This document shows, piece by piece, positions 45,909-59,100 of a stretch of DNA of 64,000 nucleotides. Source of the stretch: Entrophospora sp. SA101 (taxonomy: Eukaryota > Glomeromycota > Glomeromycetes > Entrophosporales > Entrophosporaceae); assembly GCA_958430865.1 (NCBI GenBank), contig CAUDNR010002113.1, positions 1 through 64,000 of the forward strand, in the 5' to 3' direction. A program made the translations under genes and the position numbers. The notes below the pieces were generated by a model, which saw only the letters and a list, made by a program, of their open reading frames with translations, was not told the origin of the DNA and searched no databases. How positions within the stretch are numbered: position 1 is the stretch's first letter; each line of letters opens with the position of its first letter.

Positions 45909-46994
45909 TTGATAATCAATAGCCATCAAACACCACATAAAGACCTGGTCTTTAGGTCCAGACCTGCGGACTTTTCCATCCCTATATCAATATCAGCAAT
46001 TAATGGTTGGAACTCAACAAGTTGCAATTCAGAGATTGGAATTCAAATTATTCAACCTACTGATAACCCGGAAACATATGAGAATAGGATTCGACCAGGA
46101 GTATCTAAAGTTGTGCAACCCGCAGACATTGATGCATTCTTTACTAATCTCAAGAATATGTGGGTGGAGCGTAGACCTTCTTTATTTAATTATGGAAGCG
46201 TGAATAATATGAATGGAATGGCATTTCAACCACCTCAGCAAATTCTACAACAACCTGTGTTTCAACCACCTCAGCAGATCATTCAACAACCTATGTTTCA
46301 ACTGCCTCAACTAGAGATGGGCAGATCAGTACTATACGTATAGTGCGTATAGTTCTAGAAAAATATAGTAGTAAACGTAAATCAATTCCTGTTTAGGTTA
46401 TTGCCAAATAATAGATGTGATGTTACACATAAAAATTAATTAATACTCTTTCTCATGATAATATATATTTTAAACTTTCCTGCAATTTGGCAACATTTAA
46501 TATTAACGCTCTAGTTCAATATCTAGATGTGAAAAACATTACATCTTTGTCCAAATGCCACAATTCAAATTAAAAGAAATTATTTTGGAGAACATTTTAA
46601 TACTTCAAATACTTGGTGTACAGGTAAATTACAACATAATTGAAGATTTCATCAAGGAAGCTGATGAAAATTTTATTGAAGAATCAAATAAAAAATGAAA
46701 GAAGTTTTGATTTTTATGATATTTTAATTCATTCAATATAATTAATGATTCATAAATAAAAACCTAAAAAGTGTAGGTTGAATAAATTAAAGATTTATGC
46801 TTATCATAATAGCCAAATTATATTTTTTTCATCCAGTTTTGGAAAATCACCCAATCAAAATTCAACACTACTATACGTACTATACGCCATTTGCCCATCT
46901 CTAGCCTCAACGAATTGTTCAACAACCTGCATTTCAACAGCCAGAATCTCAACTATTTCAACAAAATTTTCGTCCCAAAACTGAGAAAGCCTAG
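45909..46994 (+). pseudogene. Q/P-repeat exon split by MITE, copy 2
   Basis: Identical to 4581-5666, carrying the same insertion at the same base. Confidence 0.55.
46312..46903. mobile_element. hAT-type MITE, copy 2
   Basis: Identical to 4984-5575, with GCCTCAAC on both sides. Because both blocks share the insertion, it predates the duplication if the duplication is real. Confidence 0.87.
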
Positions 46995-46997
46995 TAC

Positions 46998-48085
46998 TAG
47001 GGGTTAGCACCGTTAACCGGTTAATATATTTTTTTTAACCGGTTAACCACCATTTATTAATTTTTTTTTATATATTACAGTCAAACCTCGTCACAGCGGA
47101 CCTCGCCACAACACATTTCTTGTTACAACGGATTTAAGTATTGTCCCCTTATTAAAATTAATTAAAACGTTTGTCATAATAATAACGGATTCTACTACTA
47201 ATACTAATAATAAATTTGTTCCACGGATTTTTGATGGGGTCTTTATATATGTCTACGTGACATATAAATGTTTTCTCCCTTTGGAAAATGAAATATCTAA
47301 TAATGAAAATTGAAAATTCAAGAAATATGGTCGAAGAGATTTCAAAATGATGTTAATAATATAATACTTGTTGAGAGTAACACAATGTCTAAAGTTTCAA
47401 CAAAAGATGCCGTAATTTCCTTTGAGATAGCTTTTAATTTTCTTCAACAAGGTAATTTAGAAATAGTTTGTAAAGAATTTAAACCATTTAAACCATTGAA
47501 AAAAGTGAAATTATTAGATAATACAACCAAATATTACATCTTATTTCAACAAATAATTTTCATTTCCGTATGTATTATTCATTTATTCATTTATTTATTC
47601 CTGTATTTAGTTTATTAATTATTGCACTATACCAAACCTCTCTATAACGAACACTAAGTAAATTTCTCTATAACGAATTTCCCTTTTGTCGCCTGTCTCC
47701 GATTCAATTTTTTATAATTAATTTCTCTCTATAATGAACAAAAGCAGAAAAATGCATATAATGGACAGAGGGTTCGGTATAAGAGAGTGAATCATCACCA
47801 ATTTTGCCGCTGCTGACTTCTTGTCATAATAATAATAATAATAATAACGGATTTTTTTGGCTGGAACCATGAATCCAATGTGGCGAGGTTTGACTGTAAT
47901 CATTTATCATCTATTAAGTGTATAATAATAAAATTCGACAGGCACGTGATTATTTTGTAAGTAATGAACGATCGAATTTACCAGTTAAAAAATTCCACGT
48001 GACTAAATAACCTGTTAACCGGTTAACTCTTAATTTTAACGGTTAATTAACCGGTTAAAGAATTTTTGCGTGGTGCCAACCTCTA
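46998..48085. mobile_element. Outer nested element, copy 2
   Basis: Identical to 5670-6757. Its TAGRGGTTRGCACC ends enclose the pogo-like element at 47078-47896 and the short MITE at 47628-47780. Confidence 0.62.
47078..47896. mobile_element. Tc1/mariner-pogo-like element, copy 2
   Basis: Identical to 5750-6568, including the residual frame at 47310-47618. Confidence 0.72.
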
Positions 48086-49404
48086 TTTATGTTTCTGGAT
48101 TGTTCCACCTGGTGGTGCTGATATGGATACTGATATAGGAGTTTGGATTTTCATTGAATGTAATATTGCGAATAAGAAAGTTTTTAATTGAATTAACTTT
48201 ATTTTATTATCTTTTTTATGTTAATAAAGTTTTCTTTTAACAATGCATCCATCCAAATAATGTATTTGCGATGAAAGAAAATTAATTGATTTTCATTGGT
48301 TGGTTTTCTCTAATCAGCCAATCACGATTTTATTCAGCAAGATTGATAACGTAAAAGAATTTTGGTTCAAAAAAAAAATGAGTCAACGCACGGTCATTTA
48401 TTCGTATTCCGGCTCTCAACAGAGAATCCCAAAACATTATATTAATATTTGATTCAAATAAATATCAAGAATAAATACTTTAATGCACAAGATTTTTTTA
48501 TTTATAGAGATAAGAAGTTAGCTCGTTTGGATGATGAATGGTTACTCAAATCCAATGAAAGTGAGAAAAAGAAATATCTGAACAGGCAATTAGGATATCC
48601 AATTTCTCGGTAAAAACTTATGTTAAAGCCATGAAAATATGTATGGGGCCTACTTACTATCAGAATTTTTTTTATCGCATGTTTCCCAAAAATAAAATGA
48701 CACAATTCACTAAATTTCCGGTTTTTTTTTAAATACAATAATTATGAAGATCGAAGGGGGCAAACGATTTTATATTGAAACAATGTGTTTAATATCAAGT
48801 TTCATAAAATCTACATTGAATTTTAGTTGAATCTTACCTGTTGAAAATTCTAAAGATATTTACCTCAATTGAATAATTAAAAAGATCACACTACATTCAA
48901 TTTAGGTTTGAATAAAGAAAAATAAAGAAGGAAGATAGGACGAAGCTAACGATATTTTGGGTAAGAGGAAAGTGGCGATCTTTTCAGATATTTAAATTCA
49001 AAAATTTCCCGAAAAAGGGGCAGTATGTATTATAAATATAAATATGAAATATGATTCGTGTGTTAATAATAAATTATTGTGCCGTGTAACTTTTTGAAAT
49101 TTTTGTTTTGCATCAAAATTTATTGATTTCTTTACTAAAAATATATTTATTCAAAAATTTTTTTCATTATATAAATAGTTGTAGAAAGCGAGCGAACGAT
49201 CAAAATAAATCAATTCATTCCTTCATTCAAAAAAAAAAAATTAATTAATTTTTTCATTCTTTTATTTGTAAAAAAAATATAATTATTCAAATAAAAATTA
49301 TTTATATAAACTTATATAATAAATACCATATAATATTATCCGCTTTTTTTAAAAAAGAAAAAAACATCCTTAAAAAATTCTTTTTTTATATAAAAATTTA
49401 AGAA
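48086..49404. other. Upstream region of SEC14-like gene, copy 2
   Basis: Identical to 6758-8076; the possible orphan exon is at 48508-48609. Confidence 0.3.
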
Positions 49405-50283
49405 ATGCCACCATCTGTTACTACCGAAGTACAAGCACATAAATTTACAGGACATCTTGGAAATTTAAGTCCACAACAAGCAGAAGCACTAGAACAATTT
49501 CGACAAGAACTTAAAGACGAGGGTGTGTTTAACGAGGACCGACACGATGATGATTATTTACTCAGGTTTTTAAGAGCAAGAAAATTTGATCTAGTTAAAA
49601 CCAAAAAAATGTTTATTGATTGTGAAAACTGGAGAAAAGATTTTGGTGTTGATGAGTTGGTTAAGACGTTTGATTATAAGGAACGTGATGAAGTGATGAA
49701 ATATTATCCAAGATATTATCACAAAACTGATAAGGATGGTCGACCTATTTATATTGAAGAAATTGGCAAAGTTGATATTAAATCTTTATATCAGGTTACC
49801 ACAGTTGAACGACAAATTCAAAATTTAGTGGTCGAGTATGAAAAACTTGGTTATATTAGATTACCAGCTTGTTCATTAAAACAGGGTGAACTTATTGAAA
49901 CAACATGTACAATTTTAGATCTTAAAGGTGTTTCTATTCGATCATTCTCTAATGTTTTTGGATTTGTGAAACAAGCGTCTAATATTGGTCAAAATTATTA
50001 TCCTGAACGTATGGGTAAGTTTTACATCATTAATGCTCCGATGCTTTTCGCTTCTGTTTGGGGTTTAGTGAAACCATTACTTGATGAGGTTACAGCTGCC
50101 AAAATCATAATTTTAAATAGCAAGTATCAACAAACTTTATTGGAAAACATTCCAGCTGAAAATTTACCAGCTGCTTTTGGTGGAAGTTGTAATTGTAAAA
50201 ATGGTTGTCAATTTTCTGATGCTGGTCCATGGCAAGAAGAAAAACAACTCATTGTTAATGGGTCCAAAGAAAATTTTATTTAA
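49405..50283 (+). CDS. SEC14: SEC14-like lipid transfer protein, copy 2
   Basis: The 292-residue product is the same as that of the gene at 8077-8955, and its upstream region is also the same. If the duplication is real, both copies should be expressed and their dosage doubled. Confidence 0.93.
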   Translation: MPPSVTTEVQAHKFTGHLGNLSPQQAEALEQFRQELKDEGVFNEDRHDDDYLLRFLRARKFDLVKTKKMFIDCENWRKDFGVDELVKTFDYKERDEVMKYYPRYYHKTDKDGRPIYIEEIGKVDIKSLYQVTTVERQIQNLVVEYEKLGYIRLPACSLKQGELIETTCTILDLKGVSIRSFSNVFGFVKQASNIGQNYYPERMGKFYIINAPMLFASVWGLVKPLLDEVTAAKIIILNSKYQQTLLENIPAENLPAAFGGSCNCKNGCQFSDAGPWQEEKQLIVNGSKENFI

Positions 50284-50654
50284 TAATAGATAGATGGAAA
50301 TATTATTATAATAAACATTATATAAAATAATAACGATTTTTCTTGTAAAATTTTCTTGATTTATATTTAATGTAAATAATAACAATATTGTTATTATTAT
50401 ATAACTAGACACAACAAAAATAAAATAGATGTTTCATAATATAAATAAAAAATATACAAATTATATATATATATATATACACAAATAAACAAAGGCAAAA
50501 TGAAATACTTTATTTTATTTGTAAAATTGACATTATTATGTAAAACAATTGAACTTTTTCTTTAGCCATCAAGAAAATCCAGCAAATCATCATCGTTTCA
50601 AAAAAATCAATATAATAATGAAGATCTGATGTTGTGTAGGGAAGTTGTGAGATT

Positions 50655-52181
50655 CTAAAATTCATAATCAATAATTCCTAAATTTTGATAGTTTTTCAAC
50701 ATTTTATCAAGTCTATAATACCTTAAAGAGTCTATAGGACGCACCGAAAATTTTATAAATAAAGGTTTATGTCCTTCCCACTCTTTCATCAACATATCTA
50801 GCGAATCACCAGAAATAATAACATAACTACGTACAAAATAAATCTTTTTTAAATTTTTTGGTAATGTTTTACATAAAACTTCCAATATTTGGTTTGCGTC
50901 TATAAAAGACTTGTAAGATTCTTTAAATAATTCTAAATTTATTTCCTTTAGCTTAATGCAATTACTAAATATCGGGATTAATTCTTGAGCCAATTCATTT
51001 TCATATACTATTGATAAATATTCTAGATTTAGACAATTTTCTCCAATTGATTCGATCAATATCTTTAAATATTCAATAAGTTCTTCTTTTGGTTTACCAC
51101 TAACCCTAAGCTCTTTAATATTTTCCCCGTTGAGAATAATGAATTCACATATATCTAACAAAGAACCTCTAGAAACGAATTCTACATAAACCTTTTCAAC
51201 TTTTGGACATATGACTTTATTTATGTTATTAGTAATATGGATATTAGATGTTAAACCATAATTATTCAAAGTTTCCAGGTGCAAAAATTTTAACTTGTTA
51301 AATGATATTATTGGATAATATTTGTTATTATTATTATTATCATTATTATTATTGTTGTTGTTGTTATTATTATTACTATTACCACTACCACCAACACCAC
51401 CATCAATATGATCTAAAAGACTAAATCCCACACTATGATATTCAATTAATGATTCTGAATGTGACAATATTGCTTCTTTTAATTCAAATGAATTTACATC
51501 GCTATCATTAAGAACATTTGAAGTTATTTTTATTTTTTTAATTTTATTTTGTGCTTTGATCAATCTAGCCAAGCTATCACAATTATTAGCATTGAAATAT
51601 TGATCGTAATTAATTACAAGTTCTTGAATTTTTGTACAGACATTTGTCAGTTTATCAATATTTTTTGGTTGATAATAATGATTTCCTAATATTAACTCAT
51701 AAAGGTTCTGGAACCAACTGTTGAAATTAGCATGATCAATAAAAAGTTCAAATTTTGAATTAGCAGCTTGAAGTTTCCTGATACTTGAACAATCCAAGAT
51801 AAAGCTCACTAATCTTTCTTTAAAACGTTCAAACTTCTCACAATTAATGTAAATCGCCAATTTATTTAAATTATGAGATCCTTCCATAAGATCCAATTCA
51901 GTAGCAAATCTTGCATAATTGTATAAAGGTGGTTTCTTTAGTGGTTTATATGATGTCATTGAAATGTCGTTTTTAATAATGAAATCTTGATCCTCTACCA
52001 ATAAACAATTCATTATCATCAGAGTACTTTTAAATGTACAAAATGGATTTTTCCATAACGTTGCAATGCTTATGTTGTGCCAATGCTTATTAACTAAAAC
52101 GCAAGAATAAAGCGATTTAAAATCATTTTCAACATCTCTGAAAATCGGAATTAAAAGTTCGGTTGGAAAATAGTGAGCCAT
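50655..52181 (-). CDS. F-box protein, copy 2
   Basis: Same 508-residue product as 9327-10853, including the same length of the poly-Asn tract, which normally varies quickly between paralogues. Confidence 0.88.
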   Translation of the reverse strand: MAHYFPTELLIPIFRDVENDFKSLYSCVLVNKHWHNISIATLWKNPFCTFKSTLMIMNCLLVEDQDFIIKNDISMTSYKPLKKPPLYNYARFATELDLMEGSHNLNKLAIYINCEKFERFKERLVSFILDCSSIRKLQAANSKFELFIDHANFNSWFQNLYELILGNHYYQPKNIDKLTNVCTKIQELVINYDQYFNANNCDSLARLIKAQNKIKKIKITSNVLNDSDVNSFELKEAILSHSESLIEYHSVGFSLLDHIDGGVGGSGNSNNNNNNNNNNNDNNNNNKYYPIISFNKLKFLHLETLNNYGLTSNIHITNNINKVICPKVEKVYVEFVSRGSLLDICEFIILNGENIKELRVSGKPKEELIEYLKILIESIGENCLNLEYLSIVYENELAQELIPIFSNCIKLKEINLELFKESYKSFIDANQILEVLCKTLPKNLKKIYFVRSYVIISGDSLDMLMKEWEGHKPLFIKFSVRPIDSLRYYRLDKMLKNYQNLGIIDYEF

Positions 52182-52867
52182 GTCTTCTGTTCTGATTATT
52201 TATTATGGGACCATATAGGTGTTACACGCGATTTTTGACGATCTAAAAAGCAGTTTTGTTTGATTGCATTCTAAATATTTAGTAGGCAAAGTCGAACTTG
52301 AGGTGTTAATTTAATTTTCATGATCCCGATGGTAGCTTGATAAAAAAAAACTCTATCACTATCGAAATACAAGCATATATAATGTTGTAAAAAAAAAATT
52401 TTAGTGTGAATAAAACTGATGCTTTCAAGATTTTTGATATTGGAGGTTTATTTAATGATTTTTCATCCTTTTTCTAATCCTGACATTGTCATGAATTGAT
52501 TTGTTGAAAATAGGAAAAAGAAATTTTTAATATCATAAAAGAAAATAAAGCTTTGTCATTTTAAGACTAATGCCTATTTCTATGGATCCCAAACATCAAC
52601 AAATATCTCTATAATAATATTTGTGGAAGGTATATATCACTTGTAGCATACAAGGCCAACAAGTGATTTATATCTTATCAAATATATAATAAATGTATAA
52701 TAAAATAGTTATATTTTATTATTTGTCAAATCAAAAGTCCAAACAAAAATAATTTGAAGAAAAAAAAAAGCAAGAATCTGAGCTTGATAGTCTCAAATTT
52801 CATAATAAATAAATATATACATAATATATATATATATACATACATAAATAAATATATATATATAGCA

Positions 52868-55544
52868 TCAATGATTTACATCGCCATGACGTGATGAATA
52901 AGTTGATGCATTGTCTTTATCATCTTCCAATTTTCCTTGAATCACAAAAACACTCGATACAATTTTTGATAATAATAGTGCATCGGCCACAGCACCTAAA
53001 CACTTCCGCCTATTACTGTTATGGGGGTGATTAATTCCTAAATCTTTCAATAATTCAAGATATTCGTCTCGATGAGTCAACAATGCACCACGCCTTCCAC
53101 GACCTATAATCACCAAATCTTTGTGGCTCACTGATTCTTTTGCAACTTTGATCGCTGCACGTAATGGTTTAAAAGCTTTTATACTATAATATTTTATACG
53201 TGGATTAGATTTCAAAGCACCATCCTCGGTGCCAAAATATCGTTTCAATAATGAATCATCTGTTTCATTTGATGTTTCACGATCAATGTCTGCCTTGAGC
53301 ACTTGAACTGATGCCGTGGATATTTTATGTGCAAGTTGAGGTCTTTCAGGTAATTTATTGCTATTATTTGAATTTGACGGTTCATTATTGTTTGGATCAT
53401 AAATAGAATCTGTTGTAAGTCCATCATCACCTTCAGTGGAGGAGGTAGGTAATGTTGATGAATGATTATCATTTTCTGTTAGAACAGTTGAATGTGATAT
53501 TCTGACAACTTTTGCAGAAACATAGGGATGATCCAATAATCTAACAACAAAATTCAACGCCTCTCTATCATCATTGCCACCAAAGAATAGTAAAACAATG
53601 CTTATTTGAAAACCAGGTTGTAAAGGCATTGTACCAACGGTTACACCAAGACCTCTATCAACAAAAAAACCCACTGCCGTGTTTACTTCATTGAATACAC
53701 CTTGTACATAATTGGCAATTTGTGGACTTGTCTCTCTTTTTTCATGTTTTTCTTTTGGACCTAAAAATATTTGATCGACTGAAGGAATTGAGGTATCTTC
53801 AATGATAGCACCAGCACCATTCCAAGGAATTATAACCATTTCAGGACCTATTCTTCGTGAATTTTCAGCAACTTCATTTGCAAAATCATTTATAGACACA
53901 ATTGAAAGATTTGCTTTAATGTTGATGTAGTTTAGTTGACCAAACATACGAAAAACATTCATGATGGGGTCATGAAGAATAGTTTCTTCAGATTCATTGA
54001 ATTTCATGACAGCAGAGATACGTTGTGTAAGTTCAACAAGTCTTAATGCATGAATTGTTAATGGTTCACTTGAAATATTTGAAGCATTGGAAAGATTTGT
54101 GAGATCGTTGTTGTTGCTGAGACTTGTATTGGCGTTGATATTTGTATTTAATAAAGGCCTTGATTTTCCATCACCGAATTTTTCATTCAGATTATTTGCA
54201 ACCCTTGGAGGAGTTGGTATGGGTTGTAGTAATTGAACCAAAGTCATCATTGCAGGCAAATATTCAACTTTATTCAATACAATTAACAATTTGCTGCCAT
54301 TTTTCCCTTGTAAAGTATTTTCAGATTCACTATGATAAGTATGATGTCTTCCTTTTTCATCTACACTATGATCTAATTTTCTTTTATTTTCTGGATAAAC
54401 AAACAGTGCAAGTGGCGTTGTGAGAAATGTTGTAACAATTGCCCTAAAATGAATCATTAAATTTATAAAAATTATTATTAGTGCTGTTGTAATTATTATC
54501 GTATTATGAATACATACATACATGCATCATACATATATATATATATATTAATGCTTACATAGTGACCATAATTGCAAAGACTTTTTCATTAATAACATGA
54601 GCATCGTAACCAATGTTAAGTACAATCAATTCCACTAGTCTATATAAATAAAAAATCAACATATATGCATTAGATCAATACACGTATGTGTGTGTATGTG
54701 TATGTGTATGTGTAAATTGATTTACCCTTTACAACTCATAAAAATGCCAATGGTCAATGATTCTCTCCAAGTTAAACCATTAAGTCTGGCAGCTAAACCA
54801 ACACCTATTATTTTTCCAAACATGGCAGTACATATTACCAAAACTGTCCATCCTAAGGTTTCTAAATCTCTTAGAAGACCCAATTGTGTTTTTAAACCAG
54901 ATAAGGCAAAATACTATATGTATTTTTTTTTTTAATTATACAAAAAATTATAATATATTGAAATTAAATAAAATTAAAATAATAATAAAAAGATTACTCA
55001 CAATTGGTAAGAATAAAACATTGACCAAATCTTCAATTTTTTCAGTGATTCCAACAGCAAAACCACCCTCATGTGGAACAATTACGCCCATTATGAAACC
55101 ACCAAAAATCGAATGTACACCAATGATATTTGTTACAAAAGCAGAAATCAATACAAAGGTTAGAGTGAATGCAGTCATTGTAAGAGTAGGGCCATTATCA
55201 TCACTTCCAGTTTCCACAATAAGATAAAGTAACAAAGGACGAACTAGAAATACTACAATTAGGATCCAACCAATACACAATAAAAAAATGTAAAAAGCGT
55301 TCATCGAGTTTGTTGAATTAACAATTGATACCACCAAAGCAAGTAAAACCCATGCAACTACATCATCATTAACACTAGCAGTGATTGCAGTAGTTCCGAC
55401 TATGGTTTTTAAAAGCTTCAATTCTGATAAAATTCTGGCAAGAACTGCAAAAGCCTTTTTTTTTTTTACAAAGAAAAATCATAATTAAATTAGTATAATT
55501 ACATATAGAATTGATAGAATTGATATGGATATAATAATAACTAT

Positions 55545-55619
<75 letters not shown>

Positions 55620-56125
55620 TATTTACTTACAGTGACGGCCATACTTGTACCAATGAATAATACGAAACTTGTGAAAGGGGTAGCATCATCAGCAGTATAG
55701 AAAGCATTATACAATCCATAACCTATAGCTATGCCAAGACTAAAAGTCAAAGTTAAACCAGATGCAGATATAGTGATAGCTTTCCTTGCATTTCTTAATA
55801 TCAAACTAGGATTCAATTCCACACCAATGAGAAAAAGAAACAATACCAAACCCAAAGTTGCCAATAAGTTAAGCATTGGTAGTGATGGTCCAGGGAAAAT
55901 ACTATCCATAAAATTTGGTATACGACCCATGACTGTTGGACCCAGAATTATACCACCAACTACTTCTGAAATGACCCTTGGCTGACGAAAACGTGACAGC
56001 AGCAAGTTTAAACTACGAGTAAAAAAAATTATCAACACAACTTGAATTATAAAAAGTGTTATAGGATCATCCGGATTATAATGTGTTGGAATTACGCCGG
56101 CTAATACACCACCAGCTGTACCCAT
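52868..56125 (-). CDS. KHA1: KHA1-type K+/H+ antiporter, copy 2
   Basis: Exons 55631-56125, 55002-55454, 54726-54913, 54559-54639 and 52868-54443 give the same 930-residue protein as the gene at 11540-14797, with all introns identical. Confidence 0.93.
55545..55619. repeat. (AATC)n microsatellite, copy 2
   Basis: Same unit count as 14217-14291. Confidence 0.95.
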
Positions 56126-59100
56126 TTTTTTCTTTCTTTTTTAACAAATGATTAATGAATTAAAAAGTAGAATAGACGTGGATTAACTAAATTATCGAAT
56201 GTTTTTTAATTAATTTGAAATTATAAAAAAGGTTAGTTTTATGTTAATTAAATAAATTGCAACGTGCCTATGACGGAGAAAAATGACGAAAATGATAAGA
56301 AGCTAAACCTTATTAATATTACAGCGTTTTTTGATCATGCCGTTTTTGAAAATAAAATTATAGATTTTCATCAAGATTAATATATAGTAATATTAGTAAC
56401 ATTATAGGAAAAAAATAATCCCTTTTTAGCTATGATAAAAAAGAAATTACGTGTATTAGGTAGTGTATGAAACTAGTTCAATTTTCGCCATTAGTGATAA
56501 AATCTATATTAGACTTGAATAAATACTGCTTAAGGTGAATATTAATACAAATCGAATATCAATATTTGACGAATGAACGTCATATTATATAAAAAAATAT
56601 TGTTCATGACTCGCTAGTTTTTCTTGGACTAAAAAATTAGCATTTGAAAACCCCACAGTTGTACTCATGTTATTGATCTAGATAATCCGCATCGTACAAC
56701 TTCGTTTGTTTTGAATAAATAATAAATAGATACACATAGTGATTAACCATACACTTAATAATTCCAAGTTATTAATTAGTTATTAACCTCTTATTAACTA
56801 TTTCATTCTAAGCAAGAGTTATTGATTAACCCAAGGATAACCTATATATATATACAGACCAAGTCTTCCTAATTTGGAAGCCCTATTGTTATTTTGCAAA
56901 GGGGGGTTTTTTTTAATAAGTCACTAATAGTTATTAACTACTTTATGATTTTTATGCCCATCACTAGATACAACTAAAATGCCAAGAATTTTATTATATA
57001 TGTAAATGAGACATTTCACAGCCTCTAAAACTCCAACCAAATTTGGTTTTTTAAACTATAATTGAAAATCTTTAAACCCTGTTTACATAATAATAATAAT
57101 AATAAAAAAGGGATTGAGTGGATGACAGATAATTTTTTTTATATATATTAATAACGTGTGATCTACAAATTCAGAGGCTGCCAGATAATAAACTTTTTGA
57201 TTAGGGATAGGGACAGCTCGGTTCAGTTTACACAAATCTCCAATTTGGCTAGTGAGTTTCATCAACCAGCGGTTTACCATCAATTTTATAATATCAAATT
57301 ATTTATAATAAAATGAAAATATTTGTTATAGTTAAAGCTATTTTAAACATTATTACTGTATATCATCTTCATGTTTGTTTGTGTTTGCATCAAATAGGTG
57401 GAGTTCCGCCTGAACTCTAGATCAAGATGTGGCGCCAAAGTTCAATTAATTATGGTTGAAATATCAGTTTAAAATCCTCCATGAGATTATAGAATTATGA
57501 GCCTTCTTCATAAATTATGTACTTTAGCTGTTCCATCACGAACTTGCAATCCATGCCATAGAACAATATTGAATATAATGATATGATCATTATTATTATT
57601 TGTAAAAACGTTCATTTCTTATTTCCCTTCCAAATGGTACTGTTGTGAATTTGGATTCATGTGCGTGAAATTCAAATTAGCCAATCAGAATTTTGTAACC
57701 AAATACAGATTTAATTAATAAATTAAATAAATTACAGATTTAATTCATAAATTACAAATTTGTTATAAGTGACATATATGAATTTTTAAAAAATATCTGG
57801 CAAACTGAATTTATATGAAAAATCCGTTAAATCCATTAAACTGAGATAAAATTGTTATAGAAAAATTTGGTTTTGAAAATTTATCTGCTAAACCCCAAAT
57901 CTGTTATACTGAGGTCCACTATGCCGAGACTCACTGTGTATGACATTTAATTTTCTATCCTGAAGCTTTTTACATGGCCAGTATAGATCAGATGCAGCAG
58001 AATTCTCTCTAGAAAAATGCACAATCCAAACTTCCCGGGGGAAAAGCTGGTTGGCATAATTTAATACTTGATCAAAATGTTTTTTAAATTTAGGGATGGA
58101 TCCTGTTGCTACAAGTTCAAGGATGGCTTCAGGATAGGAATTATCCGGTTTCTTTATGATCAGGTCACAATAAAAATGGTGGTAGTTGCCATCATCACAT
58201 ACTTGTTCGAGATGCCACTGGAAGTTATCTCAAAGCCATGCACCATTGCAAGCCAATTCTATACACCTCAGCATTGTAAGTGCTCTCCCGATGAACTTTT
58301 ACACTCCATCAGAAAATATTTTAATTGATTTAATGTTTTCATCTAGTTGTGTTAATTGTTGTAGAACAACATCAAATGCTGATGCAGTAAACCAAGCATC
58401 TTGTTTGTTCAGAATTTACTAGCAAATTGTTCGAGCTTTTGTATGACGAGAAGATCCAAGGGTAATTATTTTTAGGTCAATGTACATGCAGTAAACTCTA
58501 AAATATCTACTGATCCATCAGCTTGTAAAGGTATTCCCACATTCGGACAGAAGCAACTTATTTCTGGATCTACACATTGCTTCTTTGAATAGGTATCTAT
58601 TGTTAATAATGATGACGATGACGATGACGATAGTGATGAAACTACTGGAGATGATGGTTGTGATGCTAGTGGTGGAGATAGTGCTGGCGGTAATGATGCC
58701 TTCCTTTTTCTATTAGTTTTTTGCCATAAGTTATTTATTTTCTCAACATCAGCTTATAGAAAGCAAAACTAGGTGAGATAGTTCCTTGAAACTCTGTGTA
58801 AAAAAGGCATTAATTGAAACCATTAAAAATTTTTGATTCAATTTCGTTAATAAATAACAGTCTTGCTCATTTAAATATAATTTACTTACTTGTGATGGTG
58901 GTGGTAATTGTGAATGACTAAAGAATTAGAATGATGAGTTGTAATGCATCACAACCACCACTACCATTCTTTTAAAAATAACTAGAATGATGGCGAGTAG
59001 CAATAACCACCATTCTTATGATAAACACTTACTCAGGTCTTGTTGCTTCTGCAACATTGTTTATTTTTCTTTTTTTATAAAAAAAAATTTTTTTTGATTG